NCBI GenBank assembly: GCA_030272585.1
Contig: BSYQ01000004.1
Coordinates: 5,580,001-5,644,000, forward strand
Length of the DNA: 64,000 nucleotides
Source of the DNA: Bryopsis sp. KO-2023
Taxonomy: Eukaryota; Chlorophyta; Ulvophyceae; Bryopsidales; Bryopsidaceae
Direction: 5' to 3'
Positions 44,018 through 55,120 of this stretch are shown piece by piece. How positions within the stretch are numbered: position 1 is the stretch's first letter; every line of letters begins with the position of its first letter. The notes under the pieces are model-generated. The model was given only the letters and a program-made list of their open reading frames with translations. It searched no databases and was not told the DNA's origin. A program made the position numbers and the translations under genes.

Positions 44018-46627
44018 ATGGCCAAGCGAAGGAACGTGGAGGCCAACAAAAAGCGCGTCTCTAATGAGCGCGCTAAGCAAGCGCAGATGAAGCGCGGCGG
44101 CGGGCCACCCAAGAAAGAAAAGAGGTTTCGGAAAGATGGCGGAGAGCCTGCACTGAAGTTCGACCGCGACCCTCAAAAGAGCGCCGGGGGGAGGAAGAGG
44201 CCCGGGAAAGATTCGGGTGATGCGCCGGCCGGGAAACGACAAAAGATGGACTTCAACTCCAGAAAATCCGATAAGGCCACGGGAAAGCATGTTCATCAGA
44301 AAGGGAAACGGGAATTCAAGCCGGCGGGAAAACAGGTGCATAAAAAAGGAAAATCGGATGGCAAGAACGGGGGTAAACCTGGCGCACCTGCGGATGGGGA
44401 AACCAGGATGAAAAAATCCGAGTGGAAAGCTATGATCAGGGAGCGCAAGGGGTTGCACAAGAAGAATTTCAATCTGGTACAGGAGGTGGTTTTCCTTTGG
44501 GAAAAGATGAGGCCTAGAAAGGTCACCACCGCCCAAAAGATGAAGCTGGTTACCTCTATTTTATCCAAAACGGGGGGAAAAGTGGCGGAGCTGGTGAAAA
44601 ACCACAGGGCCTCCAGGGTGATTCAATTTTGCTTGAAGGAGGGGTCAGACATACAGCGAAAAGCGATCATGAAGGAGGTGAAAGACAACATCTTGGATTT
44701 GGCGAAAGATAAGTACGGCCGCCACCTGGTGCTGAAGCTGGTCAACTACGTTCCGAAGGAGCACCGAGGGGCTCTGGTGAAAATCTTCGGAGGGGAAATT
44801 CTCACCTTGCTGAAACATAACTACGGGGCCGACGTGGTGGCTGATCTGTACTATCAAGTGGGGGATGAGGAAAAAGTGACTATGGTGTTGGAATGCTACA
44901 GCAAAGAGGTGAGCTTGCAGCAGCAGTTGCTCCTGCATGACGATGAGGGGGAGGGGGAGGAAGGTTCTCAGCAACCCAAAAAAAAGAATTTCGATAAGGA
45001 CACTGCGCTTGAGACAGTTCTGGGGAGGTTGGACTCCGTGCGTCGAACCTCCATTATCAAAGGCTTGACCGAGAACCTGAATTTGATCGTGGAAAAGGGG
45101 CTGTTGCACCCCCACCTGGTGCACAAGCTTCTGATGGAGTTTTTGCTGAGCGGGCCGACGCTGTTGGTGGATGACATGGTGCGGGTGATCGCCGAAACGG
45201 GGGATGGGATCCTAAAGATCATGCACACGAAAGAGGGGGCTACGAGTGCTGTCATGGTGCTGGGCTATGGCAGCAGCAAGGTGAGGAAAGCGCTGGTGAA
45301 GGGATTCAAAGACTACGTGAAAGATGCTGCTTTGGACGAGTGGGGGCATGTCGTGGTGCTGGCTGCTTTGTCTTTCGTGGATGACACCAGCCTGACGAAC
45401 AAGATTTTCATAAAAGAAATTGCTAAAAACCTGAAGGAGCTGTCCTTCAGCGAGTTCGGCTCCCGGGTGCTCCTGGAATTGGTCAATCCTGGGGCGGAGG
45501 CCCACATGCCTGAGGAAATTCGGTCGATTCTGCACCCCAAGCAGCGGCAAGTGAAAATCGGGAAGAAAAAGGCCAAGGTGGAGGTAGGGGAAGAGGGGGA
45601 GGATGTCAGTGAATTGGAGGAGGAAGAAGAGAGTGAACCGGAAAAAAGTTCGGAGGAAAAAATGCGTGTGTTGGGGCAATCCTTGAAAGATCCGATGGTC
45701 AGGTGTAAGGAAGTGTTGGGGGAGGGGGCCGGTAGCTTGACGAGCGCTTTGCTGAAATTGTGCACCTCCGACACCGGTGGTTTATTGAGATCTCAATTCG
45801 GGGCAAACGTTTTGGTCGAGGTCGCCACTGGGGGAGGGGGGCCGTTCACTGAACTGGCCGAAGCAGAAATTCCTGCTGTTCACGATGCAATCATCGGGTG
45901 TCTGTCATCGGAACCGGAGGGGGGTGCTGGAGTGTTGGAGGAGGAGAGCGACGGCTCGGATGCGGAAGAAAATGTGGAGGATTTTCTGGATGTTTCTGCG
46001 GAGGAGGGGGGCACTGACGAGGAGGAGTCAGATTCTGAAAGCGATCCGCTTGCGGAAAAGTTGGAGAATGACCAATCTGATGCTGACTCTGATTCTGAAA
46101 GCGATATGGAAGAGGTGAGCTCCGAGGGGGACCCCTCTGAAGCCCACGAAACAGAAGAGCAGAATGGTGGAGGCAAGGTGGATGGTTCGGTGGCCGAACA
46201 GGAGGACTTGCAATCGGAAAAGACAGGTGCTAGGAAGGGCAAATCGCCCCCCAGGCATGTCTTGAGCAATCGGGTTGGCAGGCGAGCCTTGGTGCGAATG
46301 GTAAAAGCTTCGACCTCGGGGGATGACGGTGGGGGGGAAATCGCGTGTGCTTTTGTGGAGAAATTATGGGCACAAGTTTTCAAAGGCCGGTGCTGCACGT
46401 ACCTCGGGAAGGAGGCGGAAATTGTGGTGAGCAGTTTGCTGGACTGTGGGGTGGCTTCTGTTTGCGAGGAGGTCAAGCAGGAACTGGAATCCCAGATAGA
46501 GGGGTCCTTGGTTGAATGGGCAGGGAGATTCCAGCGTCGTATGGAATTCGACCACTCCCAGCCGTGGAAAAAGTTAAAAAATCGGAGAAGAAAGAAAGAA
46601 GGAAAAAAGGAAGCCAAGAGTGAATAG
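44018..46627 (+). CDS. PUM3: Pumilio-family nucleolar protein PUM3/Puf6 (APUM24-like)
   Basis: Puf-A/Puf6 proteins bind RNA and act in 60S ribosome and rRNA processing in the nucleolus. It is intronless, with 869 residues. The N-terminal 130 residues are Lys/Arg-rich and disordered, like a nucleolar signal. Then comes KKSEWKAMIRERKGLHKKNF, typical of the family before its PUF array. PUF-like repeats include VKNHRASRVIQFCLKEG near 190, LAKDKYGRHLVLKLV near 225 and LLKHNYGADVVADLYYQ near 265. A CPL-type domain lies around 380-600, with IMHTKEGATSAVMVLGYGSS. An acidic Ser/Glu/Asp stretch (about 640-725) and a basic tail (KKLKNRRRKKEGKKEAKSE) follow. It is longer than animal PUM3 (about 650), mainly through the acidic insert. 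The ATG at 44018 begins the typical basic region. Confidence 0.93.
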   Translation: MAKRRNVEANKKRVSNERAKQAQMKRGGGPPKKEKRFRKDGGEPALKFDRDPQKSAGGRKRPGKDSGDAPAGKRQKMDFNSRKSDKATGKHVHQKGKREFKPAGKQVHKKGKSDGKNGGKPGAPADGETRMKKSEWKAMIRERKGLHKKNFNLVQEVVFLWEKMRPRKVTTAQKMKLVTSILSKTGGKVAELVKNHRASRVIQFCLKEGSDIQRKAIMKEVKDNILDLAKDKYGRHLVLKLVNYVPKEHRGALVKIFGGEILTLLKHNYGADVVADLYYQVGDEEKVTMVLECYSKEVSLQQQLLLHDDEGEGEEGSQQPKKKNFDKDTALETVLGRLDSVRRTSIIKGLTENLNLIVEKGLLHPHLVHKLLMEFLLSGPTLLVDDMVRVIAETGDGILKIMHTKEGATSAVMVLGYGSSKVRKALVKGFKDYVKDAALDEWGHVVVLAALSFVDDTSLTNKIFIKEIAKNLKELSFSEFGSRVLLELVNPGAEAHMPEEIRSILHPKQRQVKIGKKKAKVEVGEEGEDVSELEEEEESEPEKSSEEKMRVLGQSLKDPMVRCKEVLGEGAGSLTSALLKLCTSDTGGLLRSQFGANVLVEVATGGGGPFTELAEAEIPAVHDAIIGCLSSEPEGGAGVLEEESDGSDAEENVEDFLDVSAEEGGTDEEESDSESDPLAEKLENDQSDADSDSESDMEEVSSEGDPSEAHETEEQNGGGKVDGSVAEQEDLQSEKTGARKGKSPPRHVLSNRVGRRALVRMVKASTSGDDGGGEIACAFVEKLWAQVFKGRCCTYLGKEAEIVVSSLLDCGVASVCEEVKQELESQIEGSLVEWAGRFQRRMEFDHSQPWKKLKNRRRKKEGKKEAKSE

Positions 46628-48423
46628 AGGGGCTTTCATCCAGGGGTGTGGATTTGTGTTTGGTTGCATTTTTGTCCGGTGGCTTGTTCTCTGCCTGCGT
46701 GTTTTCAATGCTTTGTGCTGAGCTCCAGTACAGGAACAACGGATTGGGGTTTGTCTAGAGATATCATGTAGGTCGTCATTGTCAGAATGTTGAAAGAACC
46801 TGTCCAAGTCCAGCTTCCGAAAACTGAATCCTCTTGCCAACTCGAATGGTCTTGTTTTAACATGAAAAGTTTGGGCAGGTCACTTTAGTTGGAACCTGTT
46901 GCTTGGGAGGGCTGGTGTAATTGGTGGGGTCCTGATGGGGCTCTACCCCAAGTGCACCGAACGCTGAGCAACCCTAACTGATTTAACCCAGCCCAGATTT
47001 GTGTGGGGCGCAGCCGACGAACCGACACACACACACTCTCAAGTGGCCTATCTTTGGATCGATCTCACCAACACATTGATTCTGATTGTTGAACCTCAGA
47101 TAATGATGTGACAGCCGACGTTGTCATTGACGACTTTTGTCGAGGCATCAGAAACACATGGCAGCTCATGACAACCGCGTCCAGCCGCGGATCGCGGATC
47201 GCTCGGGATTCCATCCAAACACCACGACGACCACGCTCGTCGAAGCACGTCGGTCGCTCCCCAAACCTTACAAAAACAAACACGAAACGCGCCGCCCGAA
47301 AGATCCGCATCGGACCAACCCTCCAACAAATCGCAAAGGTCGGCGTGTGATGCGTTTCTGGAGGTTCTCTCGTCGAGCGACCCATCTCTGTCCAAAAGTC
47401 GTGGCTATACACGAATCCCTGGAGGTACAGTGTATCTTCTTTTTTTCGCAAATCTTTCGGCACGCCGCCACGTCTTGCGATCAAAATCGCTGGACCCATG
47501 CGTGGACTTTCCGCGCAGAAAGTCTACCGACAATTACACAAGATACACAATAACGTACAAGAGGGGGTCGCTTCATAATCCCAAAGAGGTCCTAAAAAAG
47601 TTCGCACCGTCCCTTTTTTCACCCCCGTTTCCCCCTCAACTACAGAAGCAAACAGAAAGGGAGGGGCAACCCCACGCGCCCGCTGGGGAGGATAAGGAAA
47701 AAACACACACACCAGGAAGAAGGGTGTCTGATCCTGGGTTTCGTGATAGGGGACCTCCCGTGTAGCATGGCGCCAGTCGCTCAGCAACGTCCAGAAAGAC
47801 AGTGAAACGCACAAAAAGCAAGGAACCGCCAACCTCGTGAACGAAATCCACGCTCCTTCGTAAGGTAACAACATCAAGATGTGCGTTGGGCGAGTGGGAA
47901 GCCATGTTAGAGTTTTCGGTTGGACGGTGGTTGGCGAGCGGGGCATCGGGGTACTGACAGCATTCTCGTCCACGAGTTTGGCGGGAACAAGCATATCTGG
48001 GGTTACGTAACGGTCCGGAGTGATGATGTAATTCTTCGATCCGTTACCCTGCTGTTATTGGTGGCGAGCGTGGCGTCCTGGGAAATCGCTGGACGCTGCT
48101 CGTTCGATGGAAGGTCTTAGACGTTCATCTGATGGATGCATTGATTGAACCATCACCTCATTTGCACACATTTGAAGCGGACATGCATGCATGCATGCAC
48201 CTCATGTCGATCGCCCCCATGCGACCCCCCCCCCCACTCACACACCCCAATCCTCAGAACATAATTTTTCCCAGCCAACCAAATCTCCAGGTGCCAAAAC
48301 GACACTTTTACACACACAATGAAATCGCTGCCATATTCGTTCCAAAGATGGTGGAAATTTAACACAGCTAGGTGCGATTGTCGACCATGCAGGGTTTTCC
48401 TTTTTTTTTAACTCAGGGCAGCC
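46628..48423. other. unassigned region; possible minus-strand gene 47905-47096
   Basis: About 1.8 kb lies here without a recognised gene. The part from 47070 to 47920 is GC-richer and has protein-like minus-strand frames. One begins with ATG at 47905 (MASHSPNAHLDVVTLRRSVD), followed by FVHEVGGSLLFVRFTVFLDV. Another, around 47395-47096, includes SHADLCDLLEGWSDADLSGG. No splice chain joining them was convincing and no family was recognised. Confidence 0.3.
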
Positions 48424-51400
48424 ATGTTCTCAGCAATGATTCCGACCATGATTTGCCTGGGGTCGACGATCGTGGCGCGTTCCCAGCAAGCAGTGATCAG
48501 CTCCAGGGCTTGCAAACGTTTCGGCCGCCAGATTGCCGACCTCACCGATTTGCTGAGGGCTGTGCAGCTGTTGGAGCAGGAGCTGGGGTTGGAGTTTCTG
48601 CAAGGGCTGGTGGAGTTGATGCAGCAAATGAAGCGGGCGAGCAGGTTGATGGAAAGGGCTTGCAAGATGCCGTGGATTTACAGAGTGATCAAGGCCAACG
48701 ATGTGAATTCGCGGTTCGAGGCCATATCTCAGAACCTCGGGGTTTCGTTGATGGGTAGGAATGCTTCTCTATGATGTCTGCCGACCCATATCGCATTCAA
48801 TTCTATGTTTTTCTTTCTGTTCGTTTGTTTATTTCTTTGTATATATATGTATATATATACATTGAATTGAAATTGCACAAGGCCAAAAGGCCGAGTGCAG
48901 CCCGTTTACAAAAATGAGTTATGGGCTGATTCAGGAAGAAACCACCGGTTCATCCAAATGTCCATATCTAGCTCTGTACCCCAAAGGATATATAATTTTA
49001 TGTATAGAGTTTTTCTTTCTTTTTTTTTTTTGGGGGGGGGGGGGGTGGAGGAGCAAAAAGGTTCCTAGCTTCAGTTCAATCAGCATAATTAGTCATTTCT
49101 TAATTTGAACAAAATCGTTGTCCGATGTTTATTCATATTTATAGTTATGGATGTTTTTTTTTTGAGAATCCGAGGAACCATTGTAGTCCCTATGTCATTC
49201 CATTTGGCTCAGTTGCTTCAACAATGGAAGCATGCAACTCAAAGACTTGACTCCATGTCTGTCAGGTTTGCACACGTGCCTTGTGGCGGATGGCATCGAC
49301 GGTCGATTCAGAGTGCTGCGAGCTGATCTGATCGACCTGGAGCATCGATTTCGGTGTGCCGTTTTCCCTCTGGAACGAAAAGAACTGCAGCTGTTCAGGA
49401 AAACCCAAAGGACGGTCAATCAGAGTTATCGGGGGAGGATCGCCGCCGGCGAAGCAGTGCAGATGCTGAGGGAAACGATCCAGAGGGCTGTCGGAGCGGA
49501 ACGACTCAAGGTGGACTGAAAAAAAACACCTCTGTTTGTTTGTAGATATCTGGGAGGGTGCTTCTCAAATGCAAGCTGGGGTGGATGTCCGGGGCATCGA
49601 CATTCAAATATGAAAAATAAATGACTAATATTTTGCACAACACATATGTTATTGGTTTGCACGAGGCCGCCCTAAAACTCCCAAGTGAAATTCTTCCACA
49701 ATGGAAGAATTTTTTTTTTTAATTCAATAATAATAAGAAAAATAATTCACAGTTTTCACATGCAAACGTGGAATTGGTTCTGTTTTTTTTGACAGCGGGA
49801 TTGGGGTGTGTTATTCTCAAGGCGGAGGCCGGGCGAATTTCCAAGCAGCTGTTTCAAGACATCGAAATCGCACGAGAAGGTGACTGCTCATTGGAGGAGC
49901 ACGCGAACCGGCAATTGCTGATGGCGATCAACAGCGTGGATAGGGCGCCCCCGGAGTTCTTCTGCCCTCTGGGTTTGACCGTCATGACTAACCCTGTCGT
50001 GCTGGTGGAAACCGGAGTCACTTACGAAAGGGAAAGCATCGACATCTGGTTGAATGACTACGGTTACCGAGTCTGTCCTGTGACGGGGTTGAGTTTGCGA
50101 TGCGATGGGGTGGTTGATATTGTGGAGAATAAATCCTTGAGGGGGCTGATAAGAGAATGGCTGAGGGGGAATGATTGTCGGCGGGTGAGAATAACGGAGG
50201 GGTTAGCCTGTTTCAAATGGTGTTTAAAAAAAAGAACACACACCCATATATATACATATATATATATATCTATATACATTTTGCTCTAAGGTGGTGGCCG
50301 AATTTCGATCTGTGGGAAGCAGGCTGAGGATGTGGGTGTCCAGAAAAAATATAGTATTATTATTATTATTATTATTTTATGTTCAAGTGAAATGGCAGTT
50401 TTTGGGGGCATTAGAATGTTTCTGCTTAAACGAAGACTTTTTTGTTTCGAGAATGCAGTTTTTCTTTTTACAAGAAATTCTCACTGTAAAAATTGTTTCG
50501 GGAGCGCTTTTTGATTCTTGATTTTTGAGGATGAAAAACAAAAATTGTGGAAAAGAAGAAAAGGGCCCCATGTGCAAGGATCTGGTTCTGGTTGGTGGTG
50601 GAGCTGTGTGAGGTTTTGGTTTGATTGCTTGTTTGGTTTGTTTTTGTCTTTTGTTTTTGGGCTTTCCAGGGGAGCATTGTTCTCGACACTCGTAATTTGT
50701 TGGAGGAAGGGCTGGATGATGACGGCTCGATGTTGACTTACTCGCAAATGGAATCTGAGGAGTTTGGGTTTACCCCTGAAAACACCCCCACCCATGACAC
50801 CAGCGATTTTCTCACCGCCAGATCGGTGCAGCCGATTTGGTTTTGGGAAGAACAGGACCCAACCGACATTTTTTATGCCACGCAGGTGAAAATCCTTGAG
50901 AACGTTTGAAAGCAATCTCCTCCACCCCCCTCCCCCCCCCAAAAAATAAAGATTAAATTAAAAATTCAGATAAAAGCCAAAAGCAAACAAACAGTTGAGC
51001 GAAAAAAGGAGAGAAAAAGAAATGACGGTGGTGCAATCTACAAAAAAAAATGATTGCCTCAAATCATGAGAAAGGATTCGATATACTGTAGATAATTATT
51101 CGAGTGGTTGATTTAAGAAGAAAAAAACAAAGGTGAAAAGTGTGGGTCTTTTATTTTTCAAATTTCAGCTGCGTCATCAACATGAGTGAGCTCTATTTTC
51201 TGATTTGCAACGTAGTTGTGGTTTCTTTTTTAAAAATATTAGTACTGTTTTGTGTGTCCACCAGGGTGCCTTGGAAAGAATGCAAGAAGCAGCCCGTAAT
51301 GGTGATGTTGAGGTTTTGAGGACTCTTTCTCGGGAAGCCAAGATGCTTGATGATGCAAATCAGGTGAAATCACAAATAATGGAGCTCATATATAAGAGAT

Positions 51401-54400
51401 ATAACATGAAACAACACAATGACAATAATTATATAATTTATATATCTAGTACATACATCAAAATATTTTTTTTACATTTTCAAAATAATTCGTTGGTATG
51501 CGCTATAATTGTCCCCATCTCACCACCATCGGTTTCGGGAGGGTAGTTCCTGAATATATATATATATATATATATTTTTTTTTCCCTCGGATGATGGTGA
51601 TGACTAAAAGCCATTTGGCAGGAGGGTTTTCATTTTATCTATTTTTTATTTTTTTTTGGAGGGGGAGGGGTAGATTTTCCCTTGGGTCCATAAATATGAT
51701 ATTCTGCATCAATCATGATTATCCTGGAATGTTTTTTTTTTCTTTCTTTTAATGAAGTGGGTAAGATAGGTACATAACGTTGATACTGCTGGTGTGTTTT
51801 TTGGATTTTTGTTTTTTCTCTTTTTTAATAAGGACGGAATGGGGTTCTTGCATCTGGCAGCCTCATGCGGTCAAGAAGGAGCTGTCCGATACCTTATATC
51901 GCTGAGACTGGGAATCAACAGAACTACTCAGGTAATCGAAAAAAAAAAAAAATACACATAAAAACCAACATTCATGAACTGCATACCCTACCTCCTTCAC
52001 CTGCTTTTGTCATCCGACCCCCTACTGTTTTTGTTTTTTTTTCCAATAGAAAAAACACTACTGTTCTTTTTTGTCTTTTTTTTTTTTTTTTTTTTTTTTT
52101 GGGGGGGGGGGGGGAGTGCTGGGCTTGTCGCAGCCTCTGTGACTTTAACATAGATGATTATATATATATACATATATATATATATATGTATATTTATTTA
52201 TTATTTTCTTCTTCAACTTGTAAAAAGAAAGGTTGAACTTTAATAATAATAATAATAATAGTGACGGTGTGTGTTTTTGTGTTTCTTTTGTCCTTTCTGA
52301 ATAGAGGGATTCCTGGACGCCTGTGTATTTGGCAGCATTGGGTGGACACGCCTCGGTGGTTCGAACCCTGCTGGAAAACAACGCCGACATAACGCGAACA
52401 GACGCGGTAATAAAAAAAAAAAAATGAGCAAAAGGAATTTTTGTTTCTCTTTTTGAGAAATCTATATCAAAGAATGAATTCTTCTTGATGTGTCTTATCA
52501 CACATCTTTTTTGCAAACATATTTTTTCGAAGGCTAAGCATCCAGGCTAAAATCCCCATATTGCCTGTCCACTATGCATTTGAACCCACCGCTCGTGTTC
52601 AAGAGAAAAAAAAAGATGCATCGGGGGCTTGCATTCCTAATTTTTCTTCGTTTTTTCGAAAAAAAAAAACAAAAAAAAACAGACGAATGGGTGGACTCCA
52701 TTGCATGCGGCTGCAAATCATGGACATGTGGAGGTCGCCAGCGAACTCTTGCATCATGCGATAAAAAAGAAAATGAGGCAGTACATCGACGCGCCAGCAA
52801 AAGTGAGCCTCCCCAATTTAAAAAAATACAGTGAAAAGAATAAAATAGAAATGAAATAAAATGAATGCAAATCAATGCATCATGCTCTCCACTTACTCAC
52901 TGAACGTCCACCAGTTTACAGATATGACTAATGAAAGTAGATCGTGAAGCTAGAACCTTCTGTCAACAGAGTCATGTTTTTTAAATTCTTTTTTGGAGTA
53001 CTGGAGGTTTGATTTTCTCATTGGATCATCGTTCTGGCAGAAAACTGTGAGCATTCCATTAAAAAAAAAAAGAAAAAAGAAAATGAAAGCTCTGTCTTTA
53101 CTGGGTGTTTTTCTGCAGTTGCTGTTCGCGAATTCTATTTATCAGATTTTTGTTTTCTTGCAAAAAAAAGGTGACTTTTTTGCAATCATAAAAGGGGCAT
53201 CTTCTATAATGGAAATTTGAGCATGTGTTCATGTATATACATATCCACACACCATATAGAAACGGGCTTTTTTTCCCTCGTTTTTTCTTTTTCCCCAGGA
53301 TGGATGCTCGGCGGTGCATCTGGCTGTTTGCTCCGGAAAAATTTCACTCGTTGAGCTCATGCTTCAATACACTTTAAACATGAATAAAACATGCCAGGTG
53401 AGAAAATACTACGATATTCGAAGTTGATGCAATGCCATCTTTTCAAATATATATTAAAAAAACCCACACAATTTTCCGGCGAATGTCCATTACATCGTAA
53501 AACTCTCCACAGTTGCAGTGGGTAGAACCAACACTGGGAATCAGCCTCGAATACTCGGTGATTTTAGAGGGGAAAAAAAATATCCCCATGGCCGGTATAT
53601 ATACATCTATTTTTGTTATTTTTATTTTTACTTTTGTTTTTTGCTGCAGGGTGGGAAGACTGCTTTGCACTATGCATTGGAAAAGGAGATCGTATCGATC
53701 ACCGAATTGCTTCTTGATGTTGGGATCGACCCAAACATACAATCCAAGGTCCATATCATTTACAGCATATAATATTCATAATTTATGTAATTTTTCATGA
53801 ACAGAATTTCCCTCTCCAACTGGGTGTATATTTGTCAAGATGTCAATACTGGCTGGCGGCCGGCCATACAATACAGAACAAATTGCAACCAGAATACTTT
53901 GTGTCCTAATTTCTGGTCGGAAAGCTTTTTTGAAGCAAATGGTGTGTATGGATGGGGGGGGGGGGGTACATGAGGATTGATATTTTGATTTCCCACATGA
54001 AAACGAGCTATATTTGTCCATGTTTTATTTTTGGCTAATTGTGTTACAGAATGGTATCACCCCGCTCCACATCGCACAGAGGCGGAACAACCTGGCATTG
54101 GGGGAAATGCTGCTGCAACGAGGGGCAAATCCCGATCTTGCTGGAAAGGTGTGGTTTTTTCTCTTCTTCTGAAAGGCTTATTTTTTTTCCTGTTTTGTTT
54201 TGGGGACATGGTGAATGTCACTTGTTCTGGTATTGTATTTGAAATAAAGGAAGCAGTTGTTTCGTTTATGCCGGCGTGTGTGGATATGGGGGTAATCCCC
54301 AAAAAGAAATATTGAAAAAAAAGAGGAAAAGGAGCTGGTTTTTTTCGAGGTCAAACTGCTGAAGATGAAAAGCTTGTCATGTGATTTCGATGGACGGGGT

Positions 54401-55120
54401 GTTACTTTGGCATATTGTGTTTTTACTGAAAAGATGGTTTTTCGTGTTTTTTTTTGCGGCAGGATGGAATGACGCCCTTGCATTTGGCCATAATTGCAAA
54501 TCATGCTGAATTTGCCAGAATGCTCGTTCTAGAAGGAGGGGCAGATTTTCGAAAGAAAACCAAAGTGAGGGAGGAGCTTTTCTTCACCGCCACCTATTTT
54601 TGCTTTTATTTTTTTAACTTTGTTTTTTCTTTTTTTTTTCCTGAAAGAACGAATCAATGGCTGTAATTAAACCGGAAAAAGCATCGGCCCCACCAAAACC
54701 AAAAAAAATTGATAGTAAGAAACTCATCGCCACCCTTTGTTTTATTCGTTGTTTTTTTTTCCTTCGATCCCTTTTCTTTTTTTGCTTCTTTTTTTTTTCT
54801 GGTTCCCCCCCAAATATCCAAATATCATTATCTTCCCGTGGTCTGTTTTTGTTTTTCTTCCCGTTCTAACCATGGACTTCCCGTCCCCACCCCCCCCCAA
54901 AAAAAATCCTCTGCAGCCTTTTTGCCCGGGGGTTGCCAGGAGTCGAAGCCTTCGATGTTTTGCCAGCTCCAGCGACTGCGAATCCGGAAATGATTTGCCC
55001 CGGCGCCGGCGGCCATTGCAGCTGGCAAAAGATTACGGGCACGTGGAACTGCAAAAATTCTTGAGAAGGCGATCCATGTCAGGATTTTGGCGACGGAAGC
55101 CTAAGCACGCTTCGTTTTAA
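48424..55120 (+). CDS. U-box E3 ubiquitin ligase-like protein with ankyrin repeats
   Basis: Likely E2-binding ubiquitin ligase. Exons read: 48424-48754, 49266-49510, 49822-50184, 50670-50885, 51265-51363, 51833-51931, 52305-52406, 52683-52802, 53299-53397, 53650-53748, 54050-54148, 54463-54564, 54917-55120. The first two encode a helical bundle resembling the N-terminal domain of plant PUBs (LLRAVQLLEQELGLEFLQGL). The third encodes the U-box: PPEFFCPLGLTVMTNPVVL, then GVTYERESIDIWL and CPVTG. The fourth is an acidic linker. At least eight ankyrin repeats follow (for example TPLHAAANHGHVEVASELL), nearly one per exon. The last exon has a half repeat (PLQLAKDYGHVELQKFLRR). Uncertain points: the first exon may have upstream partners; an extra exon may lie at 50291-50335; and the exon near 54646 (NESMA) fits in phase only with a short donor. 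About 600 residues. Confidence 0.8.
48850..48990 (-). repeat. dispersed SINE-like repeat, copy 4
   Basis: In intron 1 of the U-box gene. It starts ATTGAATTGAAATTGCACAA, then GGCCAAAAGGCCGAGTGCAG. It matches the reverse complement of the copy at 9850-10115 over more than 100 bp, including AAACCACCG and AATGTCCATA. Confidence 0.65.

Noticed and set aside
43900-46617. Several long minus-strand open frames opposite PUM3
   Set aside because: They are antisense shadows of the PUM3 coding sequence; the composition mirrors its Lys/Glu-rich text and shows no family signal.
51168-51187. Possible 17-bp mini-exon before the first ankyrin exon
   Set aside because: Its phase does not fit the following exon; the direct join from 50885 to 51265 keeps the frame.
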